DNA of 64,000 nt. Source: Phytophthora vignae f. sp. vignae (lineage: Eukaryota; Oomycota; Peronosporomycetes; Peronosporales; Peronosporaceae). The translations under genes and the position numbers were made by a program. Position 1 is the stretch's first letter; each line of letters starts with the position of its first letter. The notes beneath the pieces are model-generated. The model had not been told where the DNA came from and searched no databases. It was given only the letters and a program-made list of their open reading frames with translations. Of the stretch, positions 8,652 to 19,336 are shown piece after piece. The stretch covers positions 930,001 through 994,000 of the forward strand of contig JABJUM010000014.1 in NCBI GenBank assembly GCA_016169955.1. Direction: 5' to 3'.

Positions 8652-11118
8652 CTCCTTCCTATAACGCTCTCAGGTTGAGAGTGAGAGTATCTACTGAGGT
8701 GGTACCGCGTCTGGGGCAAATTCTGGAATGACTTTACCGCGATTCTCGGCACGGAGCCGGCACCACACGACGGTCGGACCGCCGCACTTCGCAGATTTGC
8801 CTAACAGATGGGTCCAGGTAGTAAATGTAACAATATGGGATTTGATTCAGGATTTGCCATCCATGCTGTAGTACAGCCTGTACCGCACACTGTGCGGCGC
8901 ACAGATGCGGTGCCATCCGACTTACAGTTGGAGTCTGAACTTTGCATTTCTCTAATTTCTCAAGAACAATACTGTCAAAATATGTATTTTCATCCCAGAC
9001 TCCACCACTATTCCTGACACTAGTAGCGGAGGTGGAGCCCGAAATCCACACACTGGTAGTGGGATCTTCAGTACTCAGAATTTCCCCCGAGCACTCTACC
9101 TTATACGGTACAGTAATGTACCTCAATAAACAACCTCTGATATGGATAGAGTATAGAAGACTATCAATGCTACATAGACAATATAGAAGGGACATACGTA
9201 TTGATTTAGTATGATGCACTATCTTGATCGAAATGAAGCGTAGGTGATGGTACTGTAAACCACTCTTAAATGCTGTGGCTCGAATTTAAAAGGCTAGTCA
9301 ACACCTCAAGGGTTGTGAAGCTCAAAAGGGTCGACATAGTTTGCTATAATGGAATAATGTACAACTGCAATAATGCTATGCACTATCTAAATTCAGTATA
9401 TCAACAAACCGCATCCTTTCTTTTTTTCCCATATGTATATAATTTCTTCCAGTCTATTCGTTGTTACCCCGTTGTTTATTGAGGCACATTACTGCATTAT
9501 ATACATTCAGAACTACCTTTCTACTGAACATGTACCGCAAGAATTCGTGTGTTTGCTGACCTTGCCTACACATGCCCTCTCCTCTTCATAGCCTAATAAC
9601 TACACTGTACACACAGCCCCTTGCAGGCATTTGATTCGCCCCAAATAATTGTTTTAGTTTGATTGGGACAACGGTGAAGTGCAAGCCTTCCGTCATAGGT
9701 ACTTACTTTCAAGTTACAGTATACCTTGCAGTGCACGCACTTCAGAGTCATGTATTGTAGGTACTGGCCTAGCCTCTTTTAGCTTGCTGAGTTTCGATAG
9801 TCGCTATTCCTTCGAGAAAATACCAGTTTACATAGGTACCGTATTTGATATGTACCGTTATGTGTTCGAAGGATGCCTCGGTAACGACTTCGAGGAAGTT
9901 TGTTGGACTTGGTATGCGCTCCTGACGCGAAACGCCGTGCTCACACCAGGCCCAATACACTTCACTACCACTTCGCGCGCTTGCTGAGTCGTCTTAGGTT
10001 TTCTTTTCATTGTTAGGCGCGATTCATTCACGCCCATCGGCATTTACTTTCAAGGCAGTATTCATTCGTTAGGCCCCGGTGGCTTGTGCTACCGGTACGC
10101 TGTTGTCGTGCGTAAGCAAGATAATTGCACTTCTTTTGACGGTCTTGTGATGTCGCTGCGCCTACTAACAATAGCCGAGATACTCAAGTATCGGTGCGAA
10201 CGTCCGCGTGTTATAATCTCCGGCTTAAACTATTATGGCCAGTACAATAAGGCACTTTTGAGAAGGCTCGTCGTTCATTGCACAGAGCATGAACTTCGGG
10301 CTCTACATTGGGGCGGTTCTGACTCTTTGGTGCTACATGTATCGTACTCCGTACTTCGTACTGTACTAGTACTTCGTAGTATAAGAAGGTAAATAGGACA
10401 TGGAAGGATTTGTATCTGTCAGGTATTACAACACAACACCAGTGCTAGTACGGGATAGTATTTACAAGGTTATAAATTGGTTGATTTTCTGTATTGTGGT
10501 AGAGGACAGCATGATAACGTACCGGTACCAGCCGTAAGTTATAGACACGGCATTTGCGAATACACCGGGTAGACTCTACCCGGTCTCTACCGTAGAGACT
10601 CTCCTCAGCTTCGCTACACTAGTATGTGCCCTTCATCCTAAGCATTGCTGGCTCTGTAATCCCTTCCTCAGACCTTCCCCAGGTCCAGCATCCAGGTACA
10701 GTAATGTGCCTCAATGTACAGTTTCCTACAGAGAATATGAAGATGACCTTCAGAAGGTCGAAGTCGCTACTGATGAGAGTCCTCGTTGACGCGGCAGCGC
10801 AAACCCGAGCTTCGACTATTTATGTACACTGTAGTAAGAAGACTCAGTCTTTACACGGTTGAAATCCTTAAGTTAAAAGGCTTAATTTAACAGGGGGCAT
10901 CGATTGTACAAGTATTTACGACGTATTTGAAGCAGGAATCCTGCTGCAGGATAGCTCGTTTTTTGAGTCCCTGGGAAACTGACGTTAGCGCTAAGGGATG
11001 TGCTGGACGTGTGTGATTGATTTATTAGTGCGTACATGTAATACACGACCCAGGTGTCAACGATACTCTTAGAGGTCAACTTTTTGTATATGTACACTGC
11101 TTTCTTGGCAGAAACCCT
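8652..11118. other. gene-poor, probably transposon-derived DNA
   Basis: About 2.5 kb with only short frames and no protein family I can support. It contains a pair of adjacent perfect palindromes at 10565-10599, and the phrase GGTACAGTAATGTxCCTCAAT occurs near 9107 and 10695, hinting at decayed repeats. Confidence 0.4.
10565..10599. repeat. two adjacent perfect palindromes
   Basis: CCGGGTAGACTCTACCCGG (10565-10583) has 9-bp arms around one base. GTCTCTACCGTAGAGAC (10583-10599) has 8-bp arms around one base. They share base 10583. Confidence 0.6.
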
Positions 11119-11122
11119 TTAA

Positions 11123-11658
11123 CCTTTATCCCTTAATGCGCATACCCGTATGCGTATACCGGTATGCGCAATTAAAATTAAATTTTGGCATATGGACACG
11201 CACGTGGGTTTTGTGGGCTGGTACAGAGGTAGCTGAAGGACGTAGCAGTATCCTCCTTCTTTCCCGAGATGAATCGAGCAAGTCTTCATAGCGAAGATGC
11301 AGGTTGAATATGGAGATTTTTTCTAAAATGCCAATGTTAACGACAGCGGTATCGTCGTACCAACTTGCGAAAACAAACTCATAGCGGTATCATTGTGATG
11401 TAGAGAGCTGATATACGTCGCTGATGAGTTTAGAACCGATAAACGCTTTACAAATACGAAATATAGCCCGTTGAACATTAGTCTTCAGCTTCCACTGCAA
11501 CTCAGGTTACCTATATAACATGCCGTGCCGGCTTTAGCACAGCTACTTCAAACTGTCTTTCTCTTGAAAAACAAATGGCCCGATATACAAACTTGTAGAT
11601 AAATTAACTTTTGCCGGCATCCTGGATACCCGTATGCTTTCGACCTGGGGGATAAAGG
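11123..11658. mobile_element. piggyBac-like MITE (TTAA target site)
   Basis: A 10-bp perfect terminal inverted repeat, CCTTTATCCC (11123-11132) and GGGATAAAGG (11649-11658), is flanked on both sides by TTAA (11119-11122 and 11659-11662). TTAA duplication with ends beginning CC is the signature of the piggyBac superfamily. The 536-bp interior has no transposase frame, so the element is non-autonomous. Subterminal copies of ATACCCGTATGC occur near both ends, and a GCGCATACC/GGTATGCGC dyad lies just inside the left end. Confidence 0.75.
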
Positions 11659-11662
11659 TTAA

Positions 11663-12440
11663 CCCGCGTTGAAAATCTTGGGACCCACACAACGTGTTTC
11701 AGCTGTACAGTTAAAAAACCGGTGTATTAGAAACAATATGTTATGATTCATAAAGTTTATTGATGATGCACAAGTTGTGAACAATGAACTATTCGTATGT
11801 GCAATACTGAGTAAGCAGCTACCTAGAGCTCACCAATGGTGCTGTCTGGCGTTGTAGCCGTCCGGCGCCGGACGTCCATCGTCGTCGTGAGCGTCTTAGG
11901 AAAAGCTCCGTGGAGCGCTGGTCCCAGGCCTCTCGTCCGTCTCATTGACGACTCGCGCGTGGGCGAAGAGTTGACGACCAGCAAGACGAAAGTCATTTTG
12001 CTGAAATTCGCGCAAGAGACTCAATATCCGACGGAAGGGGATGCTACTTATAGCATTCCACGCAGAAAATACTTTTACCGGTGTATGCATCTCTACATTG
12101 GCAGGGTCGAGTTCAGTCTGCAAATTGCTAGTGGCTAATGTGTATATACGAAGTGTTGCGTGCGCAGAGCGGTGCAGCTCTCGCCCACTCAGCGAAATTG
12201 GGATTGCAGAGAGTCCGTAAGATATGGGCTGCACTATGCAATACAAAACCCAATAACACAGAATAGCCTAGTTCAATCAGGGATCCAACACAACAATCTC
12301 CACGTATCGTGCAAGTGTCAAAGCTTAGCACAACTTAGACACGAGCACTCCTTGTCAAGTAAAGCGCATGGTTGCTATCCCATTCGCCGACAAAATCAAA
12401 CAGTCCTCTCCTATTCGTCAAAATCATCTAAATCTTTTCA
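11663..12440. other. intergenic, no gene seen
   Basis: About 0.8 kb between the TTAA element and the promoter of the complex I gene. Only short unsupported frames are present. Confidence 0.4.
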
Positions 12441-12441
12441 G

Positions 12442-12480
12442 CCAATCGCAGTTGCGGCTTCTCCGCCGCTCATTTTCAAG
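12442..12480 (+). promoter_or_regulatory. CCAAT box and oomycete Inr-like site
   Basis: CCAAT at 12442-12446 is followed by GCTCATTTTCAAG at 12468-12480, which resembles the oomycete initiator core GCTCATT. This lies 55 bp before the ATG of the NDUFB2-like gene, a normal distance for oomycete transcription starts. Confidence 0.5.
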
Positions 12481-12534
12481 GGGGACCCAGACCAGCGGAA
12501 CGCTACTACCAAAGCCCAGGAGCTCCGACCCGAA

Positions 12535-13043
12535 ATGCGCGCCGCCAGTTTCCTCGCTCGTCGCATGGCCGCCGCCTCGGGCCGTCGCGCCATGTCCTCG
12601 GCGCACGGCCACGGCCACAACTACCCGCACGGCATGCACTTCCACGTGAGCCCCGTGCACAAGAACCTGGCGCTGGCCTACGGCACCATGCTCTGGTTCT
12701 GGGTCTTCTGGCGGGCAAAGCAGGACGGCCGCGTCGTGCTGGTATGTGCATCCTAGCGTTATATATCGATTGCGATACTTATGTATTATCTTGCTAATTG
12801 AATTGTGCGTGCGTTTGCACTATGCAGGGCCTGGAGCACCCGTGGGACCACGGCCACGGCCACCACGAGGCGCACTCCGAGGCGGCGCCCAAGGGCTACG
12901 CCCTCGAGAACGGCAAGATCAAGTACGAGCGCTCGGAGATCGGCGCGCTGCCGATGCCCGTGGAGATTGACGGCGAGGAGGAGAGCGAGGACTCGGCTGA
13001 CGACGACGTCATGGACGACCTCCACGACGCTGATGAGGAGTAA
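12535..13043 (+). CDS. complex I subunit NDUFB2-like
   Basis: Accessory subunit of mitochondrial NADH:ubiquinone oxidoreductase, resembling NDUFB2 of plants and animals. Exon 1 is 12535-12741; exon 2 is 12828-13043. The 86-bp intron starts GTATGT and ends GCAG. The 140-residue product has an arginine- and alanine-rich presequence (MRAASFLARRMAAASGRRA). One membrane span follows (ALAYGTMLWFWVFWRAK), leading into the diagnostic stretch DGRVVLGLEHPWDHGHGHH, which crosses the intron. Compared with plant forms it has an extra acidic C-terminal tail (EEESEDSADDD). Confidence 0.82.
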
Positions 13044-13231
13044 ACGTGCTTTGATCTACACACAGCAGAACAGGTTCTTGCCAGCGGAGACGCGGCTATT
13101 CATAAAGTGCTAGCTGCCGAAATGCTGCTGGGTCGTTTTATTCGCTGGAGAGAAGCCTGGCGAAAGGACAATAAAACCCGACAAAAATGAACGAAAGGGT
13201 GGATTGACACTGTACCTGAAGAAAGCTGCAC

Positions 13232-13257
13232 CACTGCACTGCACTGCACTGCACTGC
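13232..13257. repeat. 5-bp microsatellite (CACTG)n
   Basis: Five tandem CACTG units in the convergent 3' region between the complex I gene and the MIS12-like gene. Confidence 0.8.
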
Positions 13258-13368
13258 AACGCAGCGAAGACCACAGGGATACGAGCGTGGCGAACAGGAA
13301 GTTGAACAGCATTGTTTTATGTGCATACAGGGAAGGAATCTGTGTGGGGTCGCTTCGCGGTGAGTTTA

Positions 13369-14421
13369 CTACATGGTCAGCAGTTTGGAATGGAGCTCTT
13401 CGAGATCTTCGGTCGTTCGGTACGTCACTTCCGACGCTCTTGCCGTGAAACGCTTGTGCAGATTCCTGAAGCTTCCGCGCGTTGTCACTTTGGACCGCTT
13501 GAACTGGCGCGAGTCTTCTTCCAGCGCTGCCTGAATACTGTCCATCTGCAAAAAGGCCTCGTGGAGGGCCGAAATGTGCTCTGCCGTGCGCTTCAACGGC
13601 GAGATCGCTCGCTCTGGCATGTCGTCGAGAAACGAGACCTGTGATACATACTCCTGGAACTGCTGGGAGCGCTGGTCCAGCGCCTTCTGCTCGAGCTCCA
13701 AACGCTGGTTCGATGCTGAGAGCTCCCGTAGCTTCAGTCGAAGAGCCTCCAGCTGTGCATCCAAACGACGTTCCTCCCTCTCCTCCTTTGACAGCGAGGA
13801 GTCCTCCCCCTCTTCTGGTAATGCAGCGTTCTCTCCTCCGTTTTCCTTGTGCCTCTCGGCTCGAATCTGAGCCACTTCGTCCGCCAGAGCCTCAGGCACT
13901 GAAACGATGTTGCGACGCACATATAGCTCGAACTTGTCAAAATTCTTCTCGAACGCGCGGTGCACCTTGGACATGTACTTCCCAGAACCCTGCACCACGC
14001 ACAACCGAGCCACAAACATTGATTATTGAGCCTCCCATAGTTTTACAGTATTGAGTTTTCTTCCCCACCTTGGCGACAGCATTCAGCTGCCTTGCCTGCT
14101 TTTTCTTGCTGCCTGTCGACTCCAGTTTCTGACGCACAGAAAATACTATTAATTAGCACGACTTTCACCCGTTAAAGCTTCGCGGGGTTGAGCATTTCCC
14201 ACCTGATGCAGCGCATTTTCCACCTCACCCGTGACATCGACGACGCTTTCAGAGATATGCTTGGCCACTGCGACGCACCCAATAAAGAGACAGGTAGCAC
14301 CGTTAAAACCACCAAAGAAAGCGTAATTTAGTAGTACTAAAGACAAGGGGCGAGAATCCCTCGGGGGCGACGTACGGTCTGGCAAGAAGCCCGACAAGAT
14401 GCCAGTCTCCGCCTCGGCCAT
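13369..14421 (-). CDS. MIS12-like kinetochore protein (tentative)
   Basis: Four exons: 14421-14376, 14267-14203, 14128-14069 and 13989-13369, all with GT-AG introns, giving about 263 residues. The N-terminal part (GILSGFLPD, then a helical segment and FEKNFDKFELYVRRNIVSVPE) resembles the N-terminal helices of Mis12/Mtw1, the kinetochore protein that links centromeric chromatin to the Ndc80 complex. The rest is a long coiled coil with a basic C-terminus. The family call rests on layout and a weak motif match, so a different coiled-coil protein is possible. It is divergent from the small mitochondrial gene that starts 197 bp away. Confidence 0.5.
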
Positions 14422-14617
14422 GCTGCTCTTGCGCGACTGGAATTTGAAAAATAGTTGGTGTGCGCAACACAACGAGAACCTTTTTACCAATGAAAGAATC
14501 GACTGGATTTCAGCCAATAAACTCGGCAGTCGTTACTTTTTCCGCTTGGTACGACCCGCTCCGTCTACTTCAGTTTCCGTCTCCCGACCAGCGGTTGCAG
14601 TCTCTGATACGCGCGCG

Positions 14618-15086
14618 ATGCTGTCAGCGGTGCTCAAGCGCATCGCTCCTCGCGCAGAGGCAGCAAGTCGCTGCTTCTCCTCGCAACCCACCAAGGTGTG
14701 GGAGCTTTTCCCCGCGAGTACGGCAATGCCTTACATATTTCAAGTTCGAAGTTTTAGTGGTGTTCTGACTTGAGACCTCTTTCTTCATTTGATGTGCTGC
14801 AGAGCCCGCAGCAGCACAACCCCAGGCGCCGCAGTACATGATGAACATGCGGGACAACCTGGAGTTCGCGCTGGAGCGCATGCGCCTCACTGAAGGTCCT
14901 GTGGCTCTGCAGCTGCTGAATCGCAATGCCCGTCGACCCAGAAAGGTGTGTTCCGGTGTTAAAACGGAAGGTCTGTAAAGTGGAAGATGCTAATGTGGAC
15001 TCGGTTGGTGACGTGTGCAGGCAAACCACGGCAAGCGACCGTGCTCTCACTACCGTAGACGGTTAAAACGTCTTGGCCGCAAGTAG
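14618..15086 (+). CDS. small basic mitochondrial protein
   Basis: Three exons (14618-14695, 14805-14945, 15021-15086) encode 94 residues. The N-terminus MLSAVLKRIAPRAEAASRCFSS is a typical mitochondrial presequence. The C-terminus (NRNARRPRKANHGKRPCSHY, then RRRLKRLGRK) is strongly basic and looks conserved, as in small mitoribosomal proteins, but I cannot name the subunit. The acceptor at 14804 was chosen because the one two bases earlier leads to a stop. Confidence 0.65.
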
Positions 15087-15253
15087 ACATCGGCTACATG
15101 GCGTCTGCGCTGGCTGCGCTACAGGGGTTTTATTGCTAAGCTTAAAAGGTTTACGAAGCGACAGGATGCATAATAGACTGGAAAAATAGGCTGTGGTATT
15201 TGCCACGGTTTGCCACAGGTCAGGACAAAGTGATGAGTCCTAGCGATGGATTT

Positions 15254-17353
15254 CTACTTGATATCGGGGATGCCCTTGACAATGCTATCACCTGTCAGCT
15301 CGTACATGTGAGCGATCTCATTCTTGAAGCGCTTTTGGGCGTCGGCGCGGCGGAGCTTAAATGTGGGCGTTAGAAGCTCGTTGTCGACTGTAAAGAGCTC
15401 GTGGTGCAAATAGATCTCGCGCACTCGCTCAAATCCTGCAAGTTTTGCGCGCTTTGAGGCCTCCTCGATCTCTTTCTTCACGGTTCCCCTGATCAAGTCG
15501 TGATCACAAAGCTCGCGGAAAGTTGCGTTCAGCAAGCCATTCGTTTTGGCAACCAAGCGAATGACTGCTTCGTCAGGAACAATAATCGCCACGACGTGCG
15601 AATGGAAGCTGTCGCCATCCACGAAGATTTGTCCGATGCTCGGACACGTGATGAGAACATTTTCGATCTTCTCCGGAGCCACGTACTCTCCTTGGGACAG
15701 CTTGAAAATGTTCTTCTTGCGGTCGATGATGCGCAGTTGACCCAGCGGTGACCACAGGCCGATGTCTCCGGTGTGCAGCCACCCACTAGCATCCATGGCT
15801 TCGGTTGTCTTGTCTGGCTGCTTGTAGTAACCTTTGAAGACGAGCGGTCCTCGGACACATATTTCTCCCCGCCCCATGCAAGGAACAGCAGCAGACCCCT
15901 CACCATGCGATCGATCCGTCACAAGGTACCCCATGTCGGGGACAGACTCGAGACGGATCTCTGCAGCCGTGTTTGGAGTGCCAACGAAACCCGTGGACAG
16001 ATCGCGGAAGGGTGTAGCAGTCACTCCTCCGCAAGTCTCAGTCTGCCCGTATCCCTCGACGACAGTGGCCAAGAGAGCAATTCGGCAAAAGTCGAGTACT
16101 TCGGGGGCTAGAGGAGCTGATCCAGAGATAATAAACTCACATCGATCGAGTCCAAGCCCCGCTCGGATCTTGCGGAACAGCAAGCGGTCCCAGAACGCGT
16201 GTTGCGCGATCCCGCGGCGTTGCAATCGGCGAATCTTCGTACGCACTCCAGTGGTGAACAGGAAGGCCACGGACTTCTTCCCATTCAGCATCTTGGCGGT
16301 GATTGAGTCGTAAATCCGATTGAGTAACCGAGGGACGGTGACGAACACGGTCGGTCGCAGAGCCTTGATGTCGTCCACGAGTTTCAGCGGGTTATTTTGT
16401 GAGAAGCCTATCCGACTTCCCACGCTGAACGAATGCACGTGTGATGTTCGCTCGAGAATGTGCGCCAGGGGGAGATACGACAAGTACACACTGCCGGAAG
16501 AGAACGCGTGGCCACCAGCGATGCAGAAATCTTTAACAGCAGCGCACCCTGAGAGAATTCCGGCGTGAGTGAGCATAACTCCCTTCGGATCGCCCGTGGT
16601 TCCACTAGTGTACATGATGGTAGCCATGTCATCTCCAGTCGGTGGCTCAGCAGGCATGGGATGCTTCTGTCCTTCGGACTCGACGATCTCCAAGTGCAAC
16701 ACGTTGAGACCAGCTCCGCGAGCATCGCACTCGGCTTCAAATTGTGCGTCACCCGTAGATCCGCCCGAAATGATGACGGTTTTCAGGTACGGACAGTTGG
16801 AAGAAATCTGAGTGAGCTTGGGCAGCTCTGCGGCTGTGCAGACGATAGTCGAAATCTCTGTCTGGTTCAAAATGTACTGCGTCGAGTCCGCCCCCAACGT
16901 GTCGTACAGTGCCACGACCACCGCGCTGAATGAATACGCAGCATACTCCACAACCACCCAGTCGATCGAGTTCTTCATGTAAACAGCCAGCATGCGGTCG
17001 CTTTCGTCATCTCCAACACGCGGCAATAGATCCAAGTGCATCATACCCGCACCGGCATTGGAAATTCGAGTGGCGACTTGTTCGTACGTGAGCCACGTGA
17101 ACGGCTGCGCGACTCCATCAACGAGCGGCTGTACACCGAGGCACTGGAGTGCGGGGTAGCTCTCAGCAGTGCGGATGAAGTTGTGATATAGGCTGGGTGC
17201 CTCTGGCCTTGTTAGACCTACGAAAGGGTCGTCTGGGTTAGCCGGGTCTTGCAGGATAGCGTCTCGTGGTTGTGCCAGAGAGCGATAGGTAGGCCCCGCT
17301 GTGTCTGTCTCGGTCCCCTGCAACACCTTGGAGTACCCCAAAGGCGTTGGCAT
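15254..17353 (-). CDS. long-chain acyl-CoA synthetase
   Basis: ATP-dependent fatty acid activation (fatty acid + CoA + ATP to acyl-CoA). Single exon, 699 residues, the normal length for eukaryotic LACS. Motifs seen: the AMP-binding P-loop MYTSGTTGDPKGVMLTH, GYGQTETCGG, the adenylate-binding segment GWLHTGDIG, and RKKNIFKLSQGEYVAPEKIE near the C-terminus. There is no obvious signal peptide or SKL-type peroxisomal ending, so an ER or cytosolic membrane location is plausible. Convergent with the small mitochondrial gene. Confidence 0.94.
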   Translation of the reverse strand: MPTPLGYSKVLQGTETDTAGPTYRSLAQPRDAILQDPANPDDPFVGLTRPEAPSLYHNFIRTAESYPALQCLGVQPLVDGVAQPFTWLTYEQVATRISNAGAGMMHLDLLPRVGDDESDRMLAVYMKNSIDWVVVEYAAYSFSAVVVALYDTLGADSTQYILNQTEISTIVCTAAELPKLTQISSNCPYLKTVIISGGSTGDAQFEAECDARGAGLNVLHLEIVESEGQKHPMPAEPPTGDDMATIMYTSGTTGDPKGVMLTHAGILSGCAAVKDFCIAGGHAFSSGSVYLSYLPLAHILERTSHVHSFSVGSRIGFSQNNPLKLVDDIKALRPTVFVTVPRLLNRIYDSITAKMLNGKKSVAFLFTTGVRTKIRRLQRRGIAQHAFWDRLLFRKIRAGLGLDRCEFIISGSAPLAPEVLDFCRIALLATVVEGYGQTETCGGVTATPFRDLSTGFVGTPNTAAEIRLESVPDMGYLVTDRSHGEGSAAVPCMGRGEICVRGPLVFKGYYKQPDKTTEAMDASGWLHTGDIGLWSPLGQLRIIDRKKNIFKLSQGEYVAPEKIENVLITCPSIGQIFVDGDSFHSHVVAIIVPDEAVIRLVAKTNGLLNATFRELCDHDLIRGTVKKEIEEASKRAKLAGFERVREIYLHHELFTVDNELLTPTFKLRRADAQKRFKNEIAHMYELTGDSIVKGIPDIK

Positions 17354-17560
17354 GGTGGTCTTTACGTGCTCCTAAGCGCGACAAAGATAACGGAATCTGA
17401 ATGGAGTTAGTGCGCATAAGGTGCACGCAGCCTCGATGGCTGTCACTAGGTCAAATTTAGCAACGCAATCAGAACTCCATGTCATGGCGTGTGGCTTGAA
17501 GACCCCACTTGGTCTATATATGTACATAGAGACACAGTCTAGTTACCACATCCAAGTCCT

Positions 17561-18291
17561 CTAGATCTTGGCGGGCTTTCGGTCCTTGGAGTTGATCTGC
17601 ATCGTCACCGGTCCATCGTTCACCTGCATTTATCCGTGACGACGTCAGTAACTACAGCAAGAGCAAGAGCAAGTCATTCTTTCTTGCAGAGATTTCTTAC
17701 AATGGACACTTCCATGTAAGCGGCGAAGACACCCTCCGCCACCCTCTCGGGTACGTGCTCACGACGTACACGATCGCAGAAGGCGTCGTAGAACTCCTTT
17801 GCCGGTCCAGGGCCCACTAAGCAATATGAAGACACACAATTCATAGCATCAAATAGTCAGCATCTCCACCCAACTCAGCAACTACGAAGACGGCGTCGTA
17901 CTGGCGAGGTGGAAGTCGGGCTTGTTGCCTGCGAGCTGGCTGTGCAGCGTGAACTGGCTCACCACCAGCACTTCGTAGTCGTTGGACTTCACCGACGTCT
18001 TCCAAGCGCGGTCCGACTCGTCAGGCCACAAACGAGCGTTCTATAACAACGTAGCATACAGCCACACGGATGCATTGCATTGGGGTTAGCATGCGGATAC
18101 TTTGGTGGCCGGTCACGTTGTGACACAGTGCGAATCTGTACCAGCAGGCGGCGGCAGCACCACTCCGCGTCGTCGTCCGTGTCGTCGTGCCCGATGCCCA
18201 CGAAGCACAGCAGCCCCTTGCCGATCTCGCCCACAACTTTGCCGTCCACGCGTACGGAGGCGCTGGTCACACGCTGCATGAGCACCTTCAT
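17561..18291 (-). CDS. DTD1: D-aminoacyl-tRNA deacylase
   Basis: Hydrolyses D-amino acids wrongly attached to tRNA. Four exons: 18291-18142, 18040-17902, 17816-17701 and 17623-17561, all GT-AG; 155 residues, the family length. The N-terminus MKVLMQRVTSASVRVDGKVVGEIG is the classic DTD start. VLVVSQFTL carries the SQ motif. NKPDFHLAMGPGPAKEFYDA spans the second junction and includes the family's P-containing active-site loop, and VNDGPVTMQI ends the fold. It is head-to-head with the adenylyltransferase gene, with 147 bp between the chosen starts. Confidence 0.93.
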
Positions 18292-18329
18292 CTGACCCAA
18301 GAGCTCCAAATGTCAACCCACTTTTTCCG

Positions 18330-18396
18330 CCAATGATAATTTTCCATACCATATTCCACCAATCATCGATGGTATCAGCTTACGTTTTCGTCCAAT
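18330..18396. promoter_or_regulatory. shared promoter with three CCAAT boxes
   Basis: CCAAT occurs at 18330-18334, 18359-18363 and 18392-18396 in the 147 bp between the divergent DTD and adenylyltransferase genes, suggesting a bidirectional NF-Y-type promoter. Confidence 0.5.
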
Positions 18397-18438
18397 GGTG
18401 ATTGCTGACCGTTAATGCACCGGCGGCTACTAGCGAGC

Positions 18439-19107
18439 ATGGCGCCGCGCGAGGTGCTGCTGTTCGGGCTGTCGGCGAACCCGCCCACGGGCGCCACTGG
18501 CCACATGGGCGTGGTGAGGCACTGCCGCCCCATGTTCGACGAGATCTGGCTGCTGCCCGTGTACCAGCACATCTACTCGAGCAAGAGGCAGCTCGCGCCC
18601 TTCGAGCACCGCGTGGAGATGTGTCGCTTGGCGCTGGAGACGCTCCAGCGAGAAGACGACGCCGGCGCAGCGCTGAAGGTGGTGCAGGAGGAGCGCGAGA
18701 TGTTCGAGCGCGCGGCTGCAGCTAGCGACAATGCAGAGCAGCTCCGACTCGGCAGCATCGACCTGGTGCTGTTTCTGCGGGACAAGTACCAGGACACGAG
18801 CTTCACGATGCTGCTGGGCGGCGACACGTACGCGGATCTATTGGCTGGCAAGTGGAAGCGCGGGGATGAGCTGATGCAACTGATCAAGCTGCTGGTGGTG
18901 GATCGCAAGGGCGTCGAGTCACCATGGCGAGACCAGCAGGAACAGGAGAGGGTCAAGTACCTGCACGTGCCGGAGCTCAGTGACGTGTCGTCCACGAAGG
19001 TCCGCGCGACCGCAGATCGCGCTGAGCTGGAGCAGCACCTGGATCCGGCGGTGCTGGACTATATCGTTGAGCACAAGCTCTACGCGTTCGCCGCCGCTGC
19101 CGAGTAA
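18439..19107 (+). CDS. NMNAT-like nucleotidyltransferase
   Basis: Member of the cytidylyltransferase/NMN adenylyltransferase superfamily, probably making NAD or deamido-NAD from the mononucleotide and ATP. Single exon, 222 residues from the ATG at 18439; an in-frame ATG at 18415 would add eight residues but has a poorer context. GLSANPPTGATGHMG holds the (H/T)xGH nucleotide-binding signature. LPVYQH follows, and SDVSSTKVRA near the C-terminus is the ISSTxxR motif. Whether the substrate is NMN, NaMN or another nucleotide cannot be settled from the sequence. Confidence 0.8.
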   Translation: MAPREVLLFGLSANPPTGATGHMGVVRHCRPMFDEIWLLPVYQHIYSSKRQLAPFEHRVEMCRLALETLQREDDAGAALKVVQEEREMFERAAAASDNAEQLRLGSIDLVLFLRDKYQDTSFTMLLGGDTYADLLAGKWKRGDELMQLIKLLVVDRKGVESPWRDQQEQERVKYLHVPELSDVSSTKVRATADRAELEQHLDPAVLDYIVEHKLYAFAAAAE

Positions 19108-19336
19108 GCACGATAGAGGGAGGCAACGAGGGTTAATAGAAAGAAGCGTACGTCGATTTTTGGGGGTGAGCTCTGGTCTGTCCCGGGGGCATCCTCCCGG
19201 CAATGCGATCTTCTCCATCTAGCGCCGGCAGCGAGCCGCTTCCTCTCTTATCTGGCAGCGCGTCACATACAGCATCGGCAGCAGGTCAGGACAGTCCAGT
19301 CGACACCTCCATACACACCCAGCAGCAGCCGTCTGT

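Noticed and set aside
8734..9219. 161-codon minus-strand frame as a retroelement fragment
   Set aside because: A faint WxSGST match to a protease motif, but no neighbouring gag or pol motifs; too weak to call.
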